DNA from: Nymphalis io
Taxonomy: Eukaryota > Arthropoda > Insecta > Lepidoptera > Nymphalidae
Assembly (NCBI RefSeq): GCF_905147045.1
Contig: NC_065891.1
Location: forward strand, 14,455,001 to 14,519,000
DNA length: 64,000 nucleotides
Direction: 5' to 3'
Made by a program: the position numbers and the translations under genes. The notes under the pieces were generated by a model. It searched no databases. It saw only the letters and a program-made list of their open reading frames with translations, and was not told where the DNA came from. This document shows positions 22,871-35,114 of this stretch, in pieces. Position 1 is the first letter of the stretch. Each line of letters begins with the position of its first letter.

Positions 22871-24850
22871 CCTTCTGAAGGAATTAAAAGTGTCGAAACC
22901 CATGTCTACTTTTTGTATTGCCTTAATTAGTCCCGACATTCGAGGTATGGGGAGATTAGTTATGAGCCCATGAACACAAAGTCGAAAGCAATAGCAGACT
23001 TTAAAAACATTTTGTTGATTTCAAGTTTGAAATAGCTTTTAAAAAATTCTTTTGGGATTTTTTGAGTGCAGTTGTCTTTCTATTATTTTGTATTAAATAT
23101 TAAACAAAGTTCAGTTTTTATTTTATATCGTAAACAAAAGAGTTCTCTTTTTTTATCTCCCCGCGACAACAGCTTTACTTTTTAATACATTAAAATTACC
23201 TCATCTTTTGTAAATCGTCATCCATTTTTTTTACTATAATTATGAACATTTCTTGATTCTTGCCCTCTTTTAAAATGCATCTTGTATAATGTTTTAAGAA
23301 AAATAGAATGCAGTCAGATTCCCGTTACAACTGAATTGATTTGAGTAGAATTATTAAAAGTAAAAAAGTGCAGTGATTTAACGTTAAAGCACTTTATTTT
23401 CAGAAGCATTGTAAATGTTAATAGAGCATTTCTTATCTTTTTATGGTGACGATGAAAAACTATCTAACACATTGGTACATAATAAATTTTGTAAATTTAT
23501 AAATTTAACTTTTTGACTTTTTAGCAGTGCAGAGTATTTAACCGTCAATCAAATACCAAATTGCATACATTGAAATAAAATCTGAAATAAATAAATGGAA
23601 CGACTGATTCTGAATAGCATTCAAGCGAACGGAGACGCAAAATATAAATCATTACCTTAAATGTGAATTTCTCCATTCACATTTTTAAATAAAGCGCTTT
23701 ATTCTCCATAAGACAATAACATAATCACTTACTTGAGTGTAAAGATTTACAAAACATCATTCTCACAGCCAACACATTAACTTGCTAAGAATCAACCCGT
23801 CAACAATTTACAATTTCGTTAGATTACTAATAACCGAACAGTGCTTATCAGGCGAACGATACATTATTAGTAGAATTACATTAGCATTGAACAACCGAAC
23901 AGTACACGAGTACTTCATATTGCGTTGAGCCGGGATTACATTCAACCGGTTCACTGTCTGCAATATATATAGCTTTGTATTCAAGGCTTAGACGTTACAA
24001 AGCATTTGTAAATAGCAATACTGAGTGTGATAAACAACCTTAATGGCACTTAACCCTTAAATGTCGAGGGTCGAATGTTGTACTTTAAAGTAAACGGTAT
24101 CGAAGACGAATAGAATTTATTGTAAGTGGCCATAGCTGCTTATTTCAACTTAAACATGACCCCGTATCAACGCTACGAATCACCGTAAAGATTTGAGTTG
24201 AAAAAATATATTTCAAACAACAAATAATTATGCTACCTATTTACGGTTTTCAACAAATATTTGTTCTACATTCTAATGTAAAAATACTGAAGCGAATAAA
24301 AAGCGCAAAGTACCTTAAAATTTGAAGCATGCGAAAGTAGAGCAAAACAAATTTCAAGCGGCGCAGCTCCGCGTTCGTAGAGCTCTCCTCTGGTGAATAG
24401 CGTTAGCGGTCTGTAGAGGCTTAGAATTATTTTTCTAACCTCTATACGATTGTAACCAAATGTGTTACGATTTGTGGAACATTTCAGATTCGATGCTTAT
24501 TACTTTATTTGTTGTGAACTGTATACGGTAGCGTTACATAAACAGAGTACAATTATTTTAATACAAATAAAACTAGATCTCTATTATTATTTAGCAAACA
24601 TTAAAGTTTAAATCGAAATAAACTTTATTTATGGAGATATTTGTAAAGGCAATTTATTTACCATAATTTTATTAAATGTAAAGCAAACACCGGTTTGAAA
24701 CGTAAATTCTACGAGTACTAAACCGAACCGTCAAGAAACTTAATACCTATTATTTTTCAGTCAACAAACTACAAGCAACTACTACCAACTTTCAGATCCG
24801 ATTGATGGTGCCAAAACGTTAGAGTATTATCATTCGAATTACATAAAAAA
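22871..24850. other. No gene seen
   Basis: Non-coding. A less AT-rich patch lies at 24355-24430 without an open frame. The hairpin at 23659-23703 is listed separately. Confidence 0.45.
23659..23703. repeat. Hairpin followed by 16-bp palindrome
   Basis: 23659-23668 pairs perfectly with 23675-23684 (10-bp arms, 6-nt loop 'ttctcc'). It is followed at 23688-23703 by the perfect palindrome 'aataaagcgctttatt'. Function unknown. Confidence 0.7.
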
Positions 24851-24952
24851 GTAACAGCTTGTGAATGTCCTACTGATGAGCTTAAGTATCATTTTCCTTT
24901 GAGAAGTTTTGGAGCTTATTCCATGCACCACACTGTCCCAATGCGGTTTGGT
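24851..24952 (-). repeat. Old SINE A 3' fragment (copy A11)
   Basis: Degraded minus-strand 3' end: 'gtaacagcttgtgaatgtcc', 'ttggagcttattcca', 'ccaatgcgg'. Confidence 0.7.
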
Positions 24953-25598
24953 GAACGAACCGATTAACGTACAATCAAATTTCAAATAAACGAATTACTA
25001 TATGAAATAAACGATACGTTTTACTTACAAATGATAGAATTATTTACGAGGCCTCATTCAAAAATATCATATAAATTTTTTTGTAAAACTCACAGTCGCC
25101 CCTTGGAACAACTTAGAGGAATGACTTGACAAGTTGAAATGTAGGTTGAAATCGAATTCCCTAATTTGCTTATCAAACGCTTAATATTACCGGTAAGTCG
25201 TGTAATAAATATACATAAAAATCATCATGAATTTAATGATGTCACACGATATCACGTTCTGCATTGTTTGACAGTACTTTTACAGATTATTGTGACACAA
25301 ATATGAAGTCCGGTACCGATCAAAAGTGACACAAGTGTAGTAGTCTTTACGAATATTTGCGGCAACTTGAAATGCTTCTTAGCGTGTATGTCCTCATATT
25401 CGTAGCTAGTATGACGTCAACCGTGGTACACATCTTTTAAGTATATTTAAGTAAGGCAGACGATCAAATGGATCGATTGCAGTGCGGCTTTTTACTTCGA
25501 AACTGGTTTAAACATAATATGATTAAGCTAAGTTGAGTGAAAAACTATTTGACTGTTTCCATATATTTTTTCACTTTTTCTAATGAATTGTAATATTA
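24953..25598. other. No gene seen
   Basis: Non-coding, no recognised element. Confidence 0.5.
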
Positions 25599-25800
25599 TT
25601 CTACCGCTAAATACAAATACTTAGTATTGTTGTGTTCCGGTTTGAAAGATGTGTGAGCCACTTTTACTAGAGGCACAAAGGACATAATATCTTCGTTCCC
25701 AAAGAGCGGTTAATATTTCTTTCATCGCCAATGTCTATGGGCGGTGGTGATCACTTAACATCAGGTGGCCCATTTGCCTGTCCGCCTACCCTTTAATAAG
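25599..25800 (+). repeat. Family B repeat, 5'-truncated (copy B5)
   Basis: Plus-strand copy from 'ctaccgctaaatac' through 'gtgttccggtttgaaag' to 'caggtggcccatttgcc' and 'gtccgcctacc'. Internal deletion around the 'ggttggtggcgc' segment. Confidence 0.8.
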
Positions 25801-26416
25801 ATTATTAATAAAATTAAGACCATTATTATTTATAAGAACACATTGGTAATACTTGCAATTGAACCCTCGATGTTCGTATGAGATCAACGTGCTTATACAT
25901 TGAGAGATCTTAGTTTCCTTTCGCAAGAAAATAAGTCCTTTCTCAATAAATAAAGTATTTACGTTTTGTTACTTTCTGTTCTTTTCTTCACTAAATAGTG
26001 AAGGAAAGGAAAGACGGTCTCATTGTTGTTTAAAAAATTAGCTCCGAGTAATATTTACTGCACCTCGTGCAGTACAAAGCTGTTTGCGTTCGCTCGCTAG
26101 AGATAGCGGTAACAGACGGTCATACATTACATGCATTTGTTCTTAACAGAATATAAATCTTCTTGAATTATAGTTGTATTTAGATGAAGTTAAGCTAAAC
26201 GCCATGCGAGGGTAGCTTATATTCTTATAAATATTTTAAGTAAATGTGTATTATTATTTTATTTCTTTTTTAAGTATTTATTATGCATGGCTTTCGTCTT
26301 AACTTATACAATAATAAGTACATCAGAAAAGAAATAGATATAAAATTATAAAAACACATATTTAATATAAAGTGTTTAGATGTTAAATTTGAAAACAACT
26401 TGCTCCAAAATAGTAT
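25801..26416. other. No gene seen
   Basis: Non-coding, no recognised element. Confidence 0.5.
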
Positions 26417-26571
26417 CGATAATTATTAAAATTAATTAATAAAACTAAATTATATTTCAACATTAACAATGATGTATTATTTAATAGTTACCGATACAAA
26501 ATAATAACTAATTAACTGTTGTTATGTGAAACAATTGACATTATTAAATTATATAGAAAGCATTCATAACA
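26417..26571 (+). repeat. AT-rich dispersed segment, copy 2
   Basis: Partner of 22703-22870, in the same orientation about 3.7 kb away. Same order of matching blocks with small indels. Confidence 0.6.
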
Positions 26572-28618
26572 GTAAGACTTAATTAAGCAATGTTTCGTTG
26601 TTCGGCTTCCATCATTAGGTGTCTCTGTTTTCTTAGGCTATGATGTAGTTAATTCTATAAAAACAAATAATTGTTATCCTTAATCACGTGATTTCGGCGT
26701 AATTCCCTAGCAATATCTAGCCGCATAAAATTCGCGCTAGAGCCAGACCAGCTCACGTCCGCCCTGTAGATATGAGCCAGCAGATGCTGTCTATTGCATA
26801 TTAAAAGGTAAAAAATTTAAATTCGTTCCAAAAAATATTTATTTCACACTAACTATGTAGAATTCGTAATATATTTGATATGAAAAGTTTTATTAATATT
26901 TTACAAAGACGTGATGCTATGGGGAAAATATCACGAGCTATGTAACATACACGCGATAGAAGTAAAATTTTGGCTAGAAACGTTTTATGCCGAAACGTTA
27001 CACATAGAAACGCTGTACACAAAATTAACTTCAATTAAAAAGTATATAATATAAATGCTTGTTGCATTTAACTTCATTAAAGAACTTAAACGAAATTAAC
27101 ATAATAGCTGTTTACGACGCAATCACAAGTAATTGCACGTTGAGGACCGCAATCGAGTCCGCAAGCGGTCACGTGTCATCCGAAACTTGAAACTTTTGAC
27201 GATGACGTGTGGCTTATAAACGAAACAACTTTTGTAATGATATGATAGCACAGATAAACTGTAGAAAATATATTTATTACCATAAAATTATAATAATAGA
27301 TTACTAGAAGTTAAAGGAATACAACATTCTTTACAAAGGGTTACAAACAGGGCTGACGGCTGATATCACCCTAGACACATCCGGGAAGATACTTAGCAGT
27401 CATGAGTATTCTTCCAACAACAGCTCTAATGTGATGGGGTTTGGGATGAATATGGATAATGTTTATCACAATGTCCTATAACCTTCCAAGGTTGAATGAA
27501 ATTCTGTCACTTGCCTAACATTGCATCAGTTTGGTCGAAAACGCTACAAATCGATTAGTGTGTTATTTTCTTAATTTTAATTTATCAATTATTCACTCAT
27601 AGCGTAAAAAGTTAGATATGCATCGAATGTAATGTGAAATTTATAGATAAAACTATTATCAACGGTTCTAGAAAAACTAATTTACGTTCTCATTAGCATT
27701 TTTATTACAATTAATATAAGTTAAGAAGCTTAGTCAGATTGAAACTCGAGTAAGAATCAAAAGAAACTTCCTCTCCGCCAAGAACAAGGAATAATGTTCA
27801 AAGAAACATTTGAGAAGTTCCAACTTCATGTTGTAAGTTTTACTTCGCAGTTAAGTTGTTGATTGCATCGTCAGCTTATTATCCGCGAAAACGAAAGAGT
27901 CTGCATTCGTTTATTTTTAGAGAGTTATTTGAACACTGATTAAACTGTATAATTTATTACATTTTTAATTTTAGAATAACCTAATAAACTACGACTTGAA
28001 TGTGAAAGCTATTTTTTCATCTTTACAAAATATCAGCGAATATCGTGTGAACTTCGAGAAAATGCTTGTGGATATTAAACTTTAATTCCAGAGAACAAAC
28101 AAAGGCTACATTGCAGATTTGCTATATTATTGTTAGAAAATAATTTAAAAACTTACATCAAAGATTGCAATAAAATAACCACGAATATTAAGCCTTGCCT
28201 TCAATACCTCGTTACAATGTTAACCCGCAATCCAAGGATTACTCTTATCTCTTTTGTGAGGATTGACATTTTATTTCCACTCACGATGTTCTGGATCTAT
28301 TATTTAATTTCAACAAAGAGCCTTCTCAGTCATGTTGCGTGATTGTTGTACGGACGAACGTACAATATGTATTATATAAAATAGCGTAAGTAAAAACAAA
28401 TCCTGTGACGATATAATAGCATCGTTGTTGAAAAGGAATAAAGGATCTAAAGACTAAGTATCCATGCCTTGTTTATTTTATTTACTAGTTTTTCTTTTTT
28501 GTATTGATTGCTTACAACTATACAATAATACCAAAACATGTACATTGTAACCATTAACTATGATATAACTATGAACTATGGCGTAATAATATTAATCATA
28601 GAGTTTAACAGGGTAAAA
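26572..28618. other. No gene seen
   Basis: Non-coding. 26690-26790 and 27330-27500 are less AT-rich but show no sustained open frame or known motif. The open frame at 28130-28342 looks like chance. Confidence 0.45.
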
Positions 28619-28732
28619 GAGGTTCCTAGCGCCGGTTCTTCTTACGGCGTCTAAGTCTATGGGCGGGGATGAAAAATTAGTATCAGGTGGCGACCTATTT
28701 GTCCGTTCACCTACCTATATTATAAAAAAAGA
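28619..28732 (+). repeat. Family B 3' end (copy B6)
   Basis: Diverged 3' end with 'gtctatgggcggggatg', 'tatcaggtggcgacc' and an A-run. It begins within a phrase resembling family G ('ccggttcttctt'). Confidence 0.6.
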
Positions 28733-29212
28733 TTCCTACAAAAACTTTATTTTATCCAATTACCAAAATATGTTATATACAGGAAAATAAATGGGAATAT
28801 AAAATTACATGCAAAGGCGCTCTTATCACGAATAGCGATCTCTTACATACGACCTTACACCATACACTTATGTAACTAAATATGTAAATGTATGTTTTAT
28901 ATACGTTCGTGTGTATGCATATTTTATTTTGAACCTATAATTATGACATTAGAAAGCATTATTTTTCTTAAATAACAGCAACATAATAATGACTATAATA
29001 CTATAAAGTGGTAGAACTACATTACACCCAATACACTTATACACTAACTCCCACTGGAGCGGCGTGGTGGATATGTTCCTAACCCAACATTAACATTTAA
29101 ATTGGCTATTGTTTAACTTTATTGAAATAAGAACAAGACTTAGGAAACGCTCAAAAAAGTTTTTGATATTATTTTTGTTTTGTTTTGCGATTGATAGTGT
29201 CAGGGCCAAGTA
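28733..29212. other. No gene seen
   Basis: AT-rich. A tiny SINE A-like phrase ('actggagcggcgtggtgga') lies near 29052. Confidence 0.45.
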
Positions 29213-29799
29213 TTTTCTTGAGGGCTTCCATCTCAAAAACGGGGGCCCTCTTATTCCACGGTCTACATCGGGACCCCCTCGAGGGGCGCCTATCACCGTC
29301 CAGGGGACGTAGGTATCAGAATCACCAAGCCGGTGCCTATACGTCGGTGTGGTACGCTCCGTGGCGCTGTACGGTGTACTCATATGGGTGGACGCTCTCA
29401 CCGCTCAGAACAAGGCCCACCTGTGGAGACCGAAGAGAGTTTTAGCAGTGAGAGCGATACGTGGTTACCGTATCGTGAACTCCAGGCGGAGATGCTCGAA
29501 GAAGTGTACCAGTTTCGAGTGGAAGCCAGAGCAAGCGGTGGCAGTCCAGGGTCCACGGAGATGACGCGAGTCAGGGCTCTAGCCCAACCCTGATTTGCAA
29601 ATGGAAGGAAGACCTGGGATCATCAGCAGGCCTAGGGATAGTGGAGGCGATCCGCCTCCACTTGAGTTGCTGGGTAGCACGAACAAACGGAGTGGGTACC
29701 GCTGGTTTTTTAGTAGGTATTCCGCGCCGGTAAGTCCCACATACCCGTCCACTCAAGTGGGGGAAAAGCGTAAACGCGTTTTTCTAGCGGGAAAAAAAA
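29213..29799 (+). pseudogene. R1-clade LINE remnant with its 3' UTR (R1-b)
   Basis: Contains pieces of an R1-type ORF2 downstream of the RT active site, in several frames: 'SKTGALLFHGLHRDP', 'VGVVRSVALYGVLIWVDAL', 'LAVRAIRGYR', then after a deletion the segment equivalent to R1-a 'ELQAEVL...RVE' and 'RPHL'. The C-terminal zinc-finger-like region is gone. It ends in a 3' UTR (about 29728-29790) and an A-tail. This copy ties the 3' UTR motif 'agtcccacataccc' to R1, which identifies the two R1 ends at 52174 and 52757. It shares protein motifs with R1-a but breaks at different places. Confidence 0.8.
29749..29777 (+). promoter_or_regulatory. R1 3' UTR double hairpin
   Basis: Hairpin 1 is CCACT-ca-AGTGG at 29749-29760. 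Hairpin 2 is GCGT-aa-ACGC at 29768-29777. Both lie just before the A-tail, and equivalent hairpins with different sequence occur in the copies at 52174 and 52757. In related LINEs such 3' structures are recognised by the element's own RT, so this is probably a template-recognition signal. Confidence 0.6.
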
Positions 29800-30152
29800 T
29801 TTAAACCCATTTTCAATCAACGAAATGAGATGAAATTTTGCATACACTTTTGGTACTAGAGGCAAATCAATCAATAAAGTAATCATTTTAAATTGCTGCT
29901 ATAAAAGTTTGTGTTTATTAAAATATATTTCGTCAAATGTTTCGTTAAGTTCACTTTTAATTTATAATTTTCAATTATTATTATTTTTTTGTACTAATTA
30001 ATACATTAAGCAGCAGTGTGATTTAAAAGTATATCCGCTACATTCCATTGATTGTTAGCCGATATGTCTCAGAAGTTGTAAGAGTCGTGCAGCTTACCTT
30101 ATAAAGTTTTCTTTCCCCAGAAAGCAAGACCTGAATTTATTAAACGTAAAAT
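29800..30152. other. No gene seen
   Basis: AT-rich spacer, nothing recognised. Confidence 0.5.
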
Positions 30153-30164
30153 AGATATTTAAAG

Positions 30165-30270
30165 GCAGCGGTTGGAGATCAAGAGCTGAAAATCGAGCTC
30201 AGTGGCGTGCCATTGGAGAGACCTATGTCCAGCAGTGGACGCGAAAAGGGTGATGATGATGATGATAATG
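30165..30270 (+). mobile_element. RTE 3' end, 106 bp, with perfect TSD (RTE-3)
   Basis: Flanked by 'agatatttaaag' at 30153-30164 and 30271-30282, a perfect 12-bp TSD. It encodes the last residues of an RTE ORF ('WRAIGETYVQQWTRKG') and then a TGA microsatellite whose first unit is the stop codon. The protein differs from RTE-1 and RTE-2, so a third lineage is present. Extreme 5' truncation. Confidence 0.9.
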
Positions 30271-30282
30271 AGATATTTAAAG

Positions 30283-31074
30283 ATTTAGAGGTGGTTGCAC
30301 GGATTTAAAACCTTAAGCTAGGATCCAAGTGTGCTGAACTATTTACACGCTCGAGAAATGTTTGGATTTTAAGTGAATTCTAAGAGGATGGTTGACAGCT
30401 TTTAGCCTTCTCTAGTTTGGATGGTGGTAGATTTATGACAGTCAATAAGTAAGTGTATTGCTTTTATATTGAATAAAGATTTTTGACTTGCTAAAGTGTT
30501 TGATCAAAAATTACAAACATGTTCTTTCTTTTACTTTAAGCCAATTTACTATGAACTATAATAATAATTTAAATTAAACGTGTAATATATTATAGTCAGT
30601 TGTATTTATGCATAAGATTATTTTAATACGTTAGATAAAACTGTTCAACTCATCATTCCAACAATTACTTATAAAAATCAAAAGCAGTATTTCATTTCGT
30701 AACAAACAAGGCGTCGTTATATATTCCAGTTACACGAAATAAAACGTGGCAGTGGTTCGCGTAAAATTACTAAACATATTTAATTTAATGGTTTGGTTTT
30801 CATCGTCGCGGTGCCGTATTCCGAGTACAACGCATAACATTATATAATACATTAGAACTTTCTAGGATGTAGTTTATTCATTTATTTTTTTATTATTAAA
30901 CAGCAAATAAAGCGCCCGTCGTTTTAAGGCCTGAGAAATAAAAAGCAATGATAGATGTGATACTGAACGAATTGTAGCAAAAATATGTCTGTAGCTTTAC
31001 GTGAAGAATAACATTAAAAAACATAATGCCTGGGTAATTTATTATCTGAACCAGTAGTAGCTTTTACTTTGAAA
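30283..31074. other. No gene seen
   Basis: Non-coding, no recognised element. Confidence 0.5.
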
Positions 31075-31240
31075 TCAAATGATACTTTATTCGAGTAGGC
31101 TTTAACAAAACACTTTTGAATCGCTATGTTACAAAATTATATTAATGTAAGGCAACCGCGATTCTGTTCGGAATTCTAACGAGAAGAACCGGCGAGAAAC
31201 TCAGTACTTACTTAAGCTACTCTTTTCCAACATTTTTTAG
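31075..31240 (+). repeat. Lepidopteran interspersed repeat (family G)
   Basis: Phrases such as 'cttttgaatcgctatgtta', 'aacgagaagaaccggcgag', 'aaactcag' and 'actcttttccaac' are typical of a repeat I recall from many moth and butterfly genomes. Single copy here apart from short fragments near 28640. Classification uncertain. Confidence 0.45.
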
Positions 31241-31371
31241 CAATATAAATATTAGTAGGTATTATGAGAATATGGCAACACTGTAAGAAATATAATACGT
31301 AGATAAATGAAAATAAAACAAAAATCTAAAATATATTTAGTATTATCATCAATATAATGCTTATTAATTAC

Positions 31372-34300
31372 ATTTTTTTTTATATTCGCCGGGCGGGCAA
31401 ATGACTCTACTCCACCTGATGGTAAGTGGTAGTAGAGTCCAAACGCGACGACGGACAGTACAGACGGGAAAAACGTTCTGCACTAGCCGCCTTCGCCTTG
31501 CCGGCCCGCAAGATGCCTCTTCACGCCTCGTTAGAAGGAACCCGGGTTGTAAGAGGAGGGGAACACATGAGCTGGTAAGGAATTCCATTTTTTGGAAGTG
31601 CGACAAAGAAAGGAGGTGCCAAATTTCTTTGTTCGCGATGGAATTGATGTCACAGTTACATCGGCGGTGACATCGAGAACCAGCTGGCGTGGACTTAAGA
31701 AGGAAAGGGGAAGCAGGAATTAGAGAGAATAATTCCTCAGAGCACTCGCCGTGATACAGTCGATAGAAAGCGCTCAGTACTGCTATCTCACGACGCAATT
31801 GTAAAGTTTCAAGGGTGTTTGTGACCTTGACGTCGCCAATAATGCGTACGGCACGTCGCTGCAACCGGTCCAAGGCTTCAGTAGGTACTTAGCGGAGCCA
31901 TCCCAGAGTTGCGAGCAATATTCCACGCAAGACCGTACCTGTGTTTTGTACAGCAGGCACAATTGTTGTGGCGTGAAAAAACGCCTCACCTTTTACAGAA
32001 CTCCGAGTTTCCGTGAAGCTGTTTTTATAACAGCCTCGATGTAATCCCTTGGACTAAGGTCGCAGCGAACGTCAATCCCCAGCATGGCGATTTTGCTTTG
32101 TATCACCAGCGGAGTACCACAGAGGGAGGGAAGAGGGAAAAATGCTGACTTTTTCGCTGTGAGAGCGCATACCTGTGTTTTCTTGGCATTAAACTCAACA
32201 AGATTATCAAAACCCCATTTGGCGATGAGCTCTAATGTCCTATCGAGTTAAATGACAAGATCCTTCCGCCTCTCCTCAATTTCCGCCCGCCCAGCCACTG
32301 CGCGTCCGTGGTATCCACCCTGCACTGTACTATCGTCTGCATAGCAATGTATGTTCCCAAGAGAGAGCATATCAATGATATGCAAAAGAAAGAATGTCGG
32401 AGATAGCACACATCCCTGGGGGACCCCAGCATTCACCACATAGAATTGTGAAGCGCAACCATCAACTAAAACACGAAGGCTACGCTTGTGTAGGAAGCTG
32501 GCAATCCAGGTGCATAGCTGAGCAGGCAGACCATATGCCGGCAGCTTGGAGAGAAGACTTCTGTGCCAGACCCTGTCGAAAGCCTTGGAGATATCGAGGC
32601 TGACAGCCAACGATTCTCCATGCTTGTCGATAGCTTCACCCCAGAGGTGCGTTACGTACGCTAGAAGATCACCTGTGGACCGTTTTGGTCGAAACCCGTA
32701 CTGACGATCATTAATTAGACAGTGATCTTCTAGGTAATGGATCAGTTGGTTGTTTAAAATCCGTTCCATCACCTTACAAAGTATTGAGGTGATAGCTATT
32801 GGCCGATAATTTGCCGGGTCACGCCGATGCCCTTTTTTGGGAACCGCTTGCACATTAGCTCTTCTCCAAGCCTCCGGCACACATCCCGAAGAGAGAGAAA
32901 GTTGAAACAGGCGCGTTAACAGAGGAGACAGCTCCACTGCGCACTTCTTCAGCACTATGGCTGGTATTCCATCGGGACCGCTAGCTTTCCGTACATCAAG
33001 TGATTGCAGCTCCGCATGCACATCACGTTGCCTGATTTTGATGTCAGGCATCGTATGGCCACATGAAGGTATTGTAGGTGGCAGCGCACTACAATCATCG
33101 ATGACGGAATTGTCGGCAAAGAGTTTAGCCAGGAGATCAGCTTGATCTTGCGGACTGTGAGCTAGCGATCCGTCCGGATTTCTTAGCGGTGGCAGCGAAG
33201 GTTGGCAGAAATTGTTTTGCACAGACTTCGTCAGACGCCAGAAGCTACGGGAGCCCCTAGGATGCGAAACAAGGTCATAACCAATCTGTTCAATGTGCTG
33301 TGCATCCGCTCTCATGTATGCCTTTCTACAGGACTTGGAATTTTTATTGTAGTTTGCTTTCATTGAGTCAATGTTAGATGCCCCGCTAATGCAGCCGTTG
33401 ATCGACTTGCGATATGCCGCCTGCTTAGATGATACAGCATCGGTACATTCACGAGTGAACCAACGGTAACGCGTACCTCTACTGACGAGATCTGAGCTAG
33501 GAATGTAGTATTCAATTCCCAACATGATCTCGTTAGCAACAGCAGCGGCACTATCTATCGGGTCATTCCCAGTGAAGCAACGTTTCTTCCAAGGGACCGA
33601 CGCATAGTAATCGCGCATACCGTCCCAATCTGCCGACTTATAGTGCCAAACGTGACATTTGCATACCGCTAGTGGCGGCAGCTTGGCCTGTGGCACTCTG
33701 GTAGATATAAAGCTGTGATCTGAAGAGCCAAGAGGAGCCTGAACCACAACCTGATTTTCCACCGGGTGAGAAGTCAGCAGAAGGTCCAATAGAGAAGGTG
33801 CTTGCCCATCAATGTCTGGGATCCTGGTGGGCTGATCGACCAGTTGGGTCAAGTCATGTGTGAGAGCAAAAGCATGAGCAGTCTTTCCAGCATGGTCAGT
33901 TTTGAGGGATTTCAACCATTATTCGTGGTGAGCATTAAAATCCCCCAAAAACACCAATTCCGCGTTAGGAAATTGCTCTTGCGCAGCATCTGCCACCCGA
34001 CTAAGATGGTCAAATAATCGGCTTGTCTCCAAGTCACCATTGTGGGATCTGTAGAGGCACACGTAGACTCGACTCTGACGAACCAGGTCCACACGTACCA
34101 CCAACATGGAGAAAGAGGGGTCTTCCAAGCAGCGCAGTCGGTGACAGCAAACATCCGTCCTGACGAACAAGCATACTCCGGCTTTCGCTTTGAAGGATTC
34201 TTCAAGCGTGTAGCCGGGATAATTAAGGTAGCTGGTATCGGCAGGACGGAGTATTTGTGTCTCCGTGAGAAACAACATTGCTGGCCGTGCTGTCTCGAGA

Positions 34301-34797
34301 TGGTGGTGGACAGCGTTGAGGTTAGTGTGGAGTCCACGGATGTTAGAGAACTCGACCTCAAACAGCGAGGGTATGGTGGGGGTGTGCACCGCTGTACGAC
34401 CGTTATTTCTGTTTTGTTGCGCTACCATTTGGGAAAAAAAAGAATGGAAAAGAGACGTGAAGCGAGCGACGTATTGCCACGATAGGGATAGGCAAAGTGT
34501 GGAGACGTGTTTCCCCCAGCCTCGCGAGCTGGTTAGGCACGCTCGGACCCCTGTACTATGCCACGGGCGGCCAGCGGTACAGCCGTTTCTTCGGGTCTCC
34601 CTGTCCGGCAGGTCAATACAGTTTCCCCCGGCATTGGTTCAACAACCGTCTCCATTGGACTAACACCCATCGCGGCAATACTCGCTCGGGCACTGGCTGT
34701 ACGCTGGCTGACCTCGAAACGCGGCTGCAAGCCACTTCACGAGTTTTTCACCATGCGTACGGTGGTGCTAAGCCAGGCGGATGTTTAACATCCTACC
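31372..34797 (-). mobile_element. Jockey-clade non-LTR retrotransposon
   Basis: About 3.4 kb on the minus strand. The 3' end carries the same short UTR and 'aatataaaaaaaa' tail as the fragment at 18961. Upstream of ORF2 (34429-34797) a GC-richer segment could be the end of ORF1 or the 5' UTR; it has short frames ('MGVSPMETVVEPMPGETV') but no zinc knuckles. ORF1 is otherwise absent, so the element is probably 5'-truncated. I found no TSD. Confidence 0.85.
31483..34428 (-). pseudogene. Jockey ORF2 (endonuclease-reverse transcriptase), broken
   Basis: ATG at 34426-34428. Endonuclease: 'VEFSNIRGLHTNLNAV', 'LTETQI', 'VFLGDFNAHH' and later 'LGSSDHSFI'. RT: 'AVPKKGHRRDPANYRPIAI', 'QYGFRPKRSTGDLL', 'VSLDISKAFDRVWH' (catalytic Asp), 'NAGVPQGCVLSP' and the active site YADD at 32332-32343. 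C-terminus: 'DRLQRRAVRIIGDV' and 'YRLYHGECSEELFSL'. Damage in a single frame: TAA at 33919-33921 (Glu codon position, directly after 'NAHHE'), TAA at 32248-32250 and TAA at 31993-31995, then frameshifts near 31875 and 31665. The original stop corresponds to 31483-31485. The catalytic residues survive, but the protein would be cut into pieces. Confidence 0.9.
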
Positions 34798-35114
34798 ACC
34801 AGATAAGTATTAGATACCACCTCGCATTACCAGTAATTAAGTAATATTAATGGAGTGAAATTTACCCATTTAAAGCGGCGCAAATTTAAATACAAAAATA
34901 GGTCATTTATACAAAATAATGCACACTATTAATTGTATCTCATCCATTTGGAATGGATAAATTCAAATTTCAAATAAGTGTTGATCAGAGGGTATTTGCA
35001 TGTCTTATAAACTTGCAACTCACTATAGTAATTGTTGTCACCACATGGAATGGGCTTAAAATTACTTTCAATCAGTTGAGAATCTCGTAATGTTATTAGT
35101 AGACTAAACATAAA
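34798..35114. other. Spacer; probable 3' flank of the nucleotidase ORF
   Basis: A 60-codon minus-strand frame (34929-35111) starts 4 bp after the nucleotidase stop but resembles no family, so it is probably 3' UTR. I see no clear AATAAA on that strand and no poly-A run. Confidence 0.4.

Noticed and set aside
34042..34663. Plus-strand open frames of 130-147 codons
   Set aside because: Antisense to the Jockey endonuclease and its leader. No family resemblance.
34929..35111. Second small gene directly after the nucleotidase stop
   Set aside because: 60 codons without recognisable motif, AT-rich. Better explained as 3' UTR.
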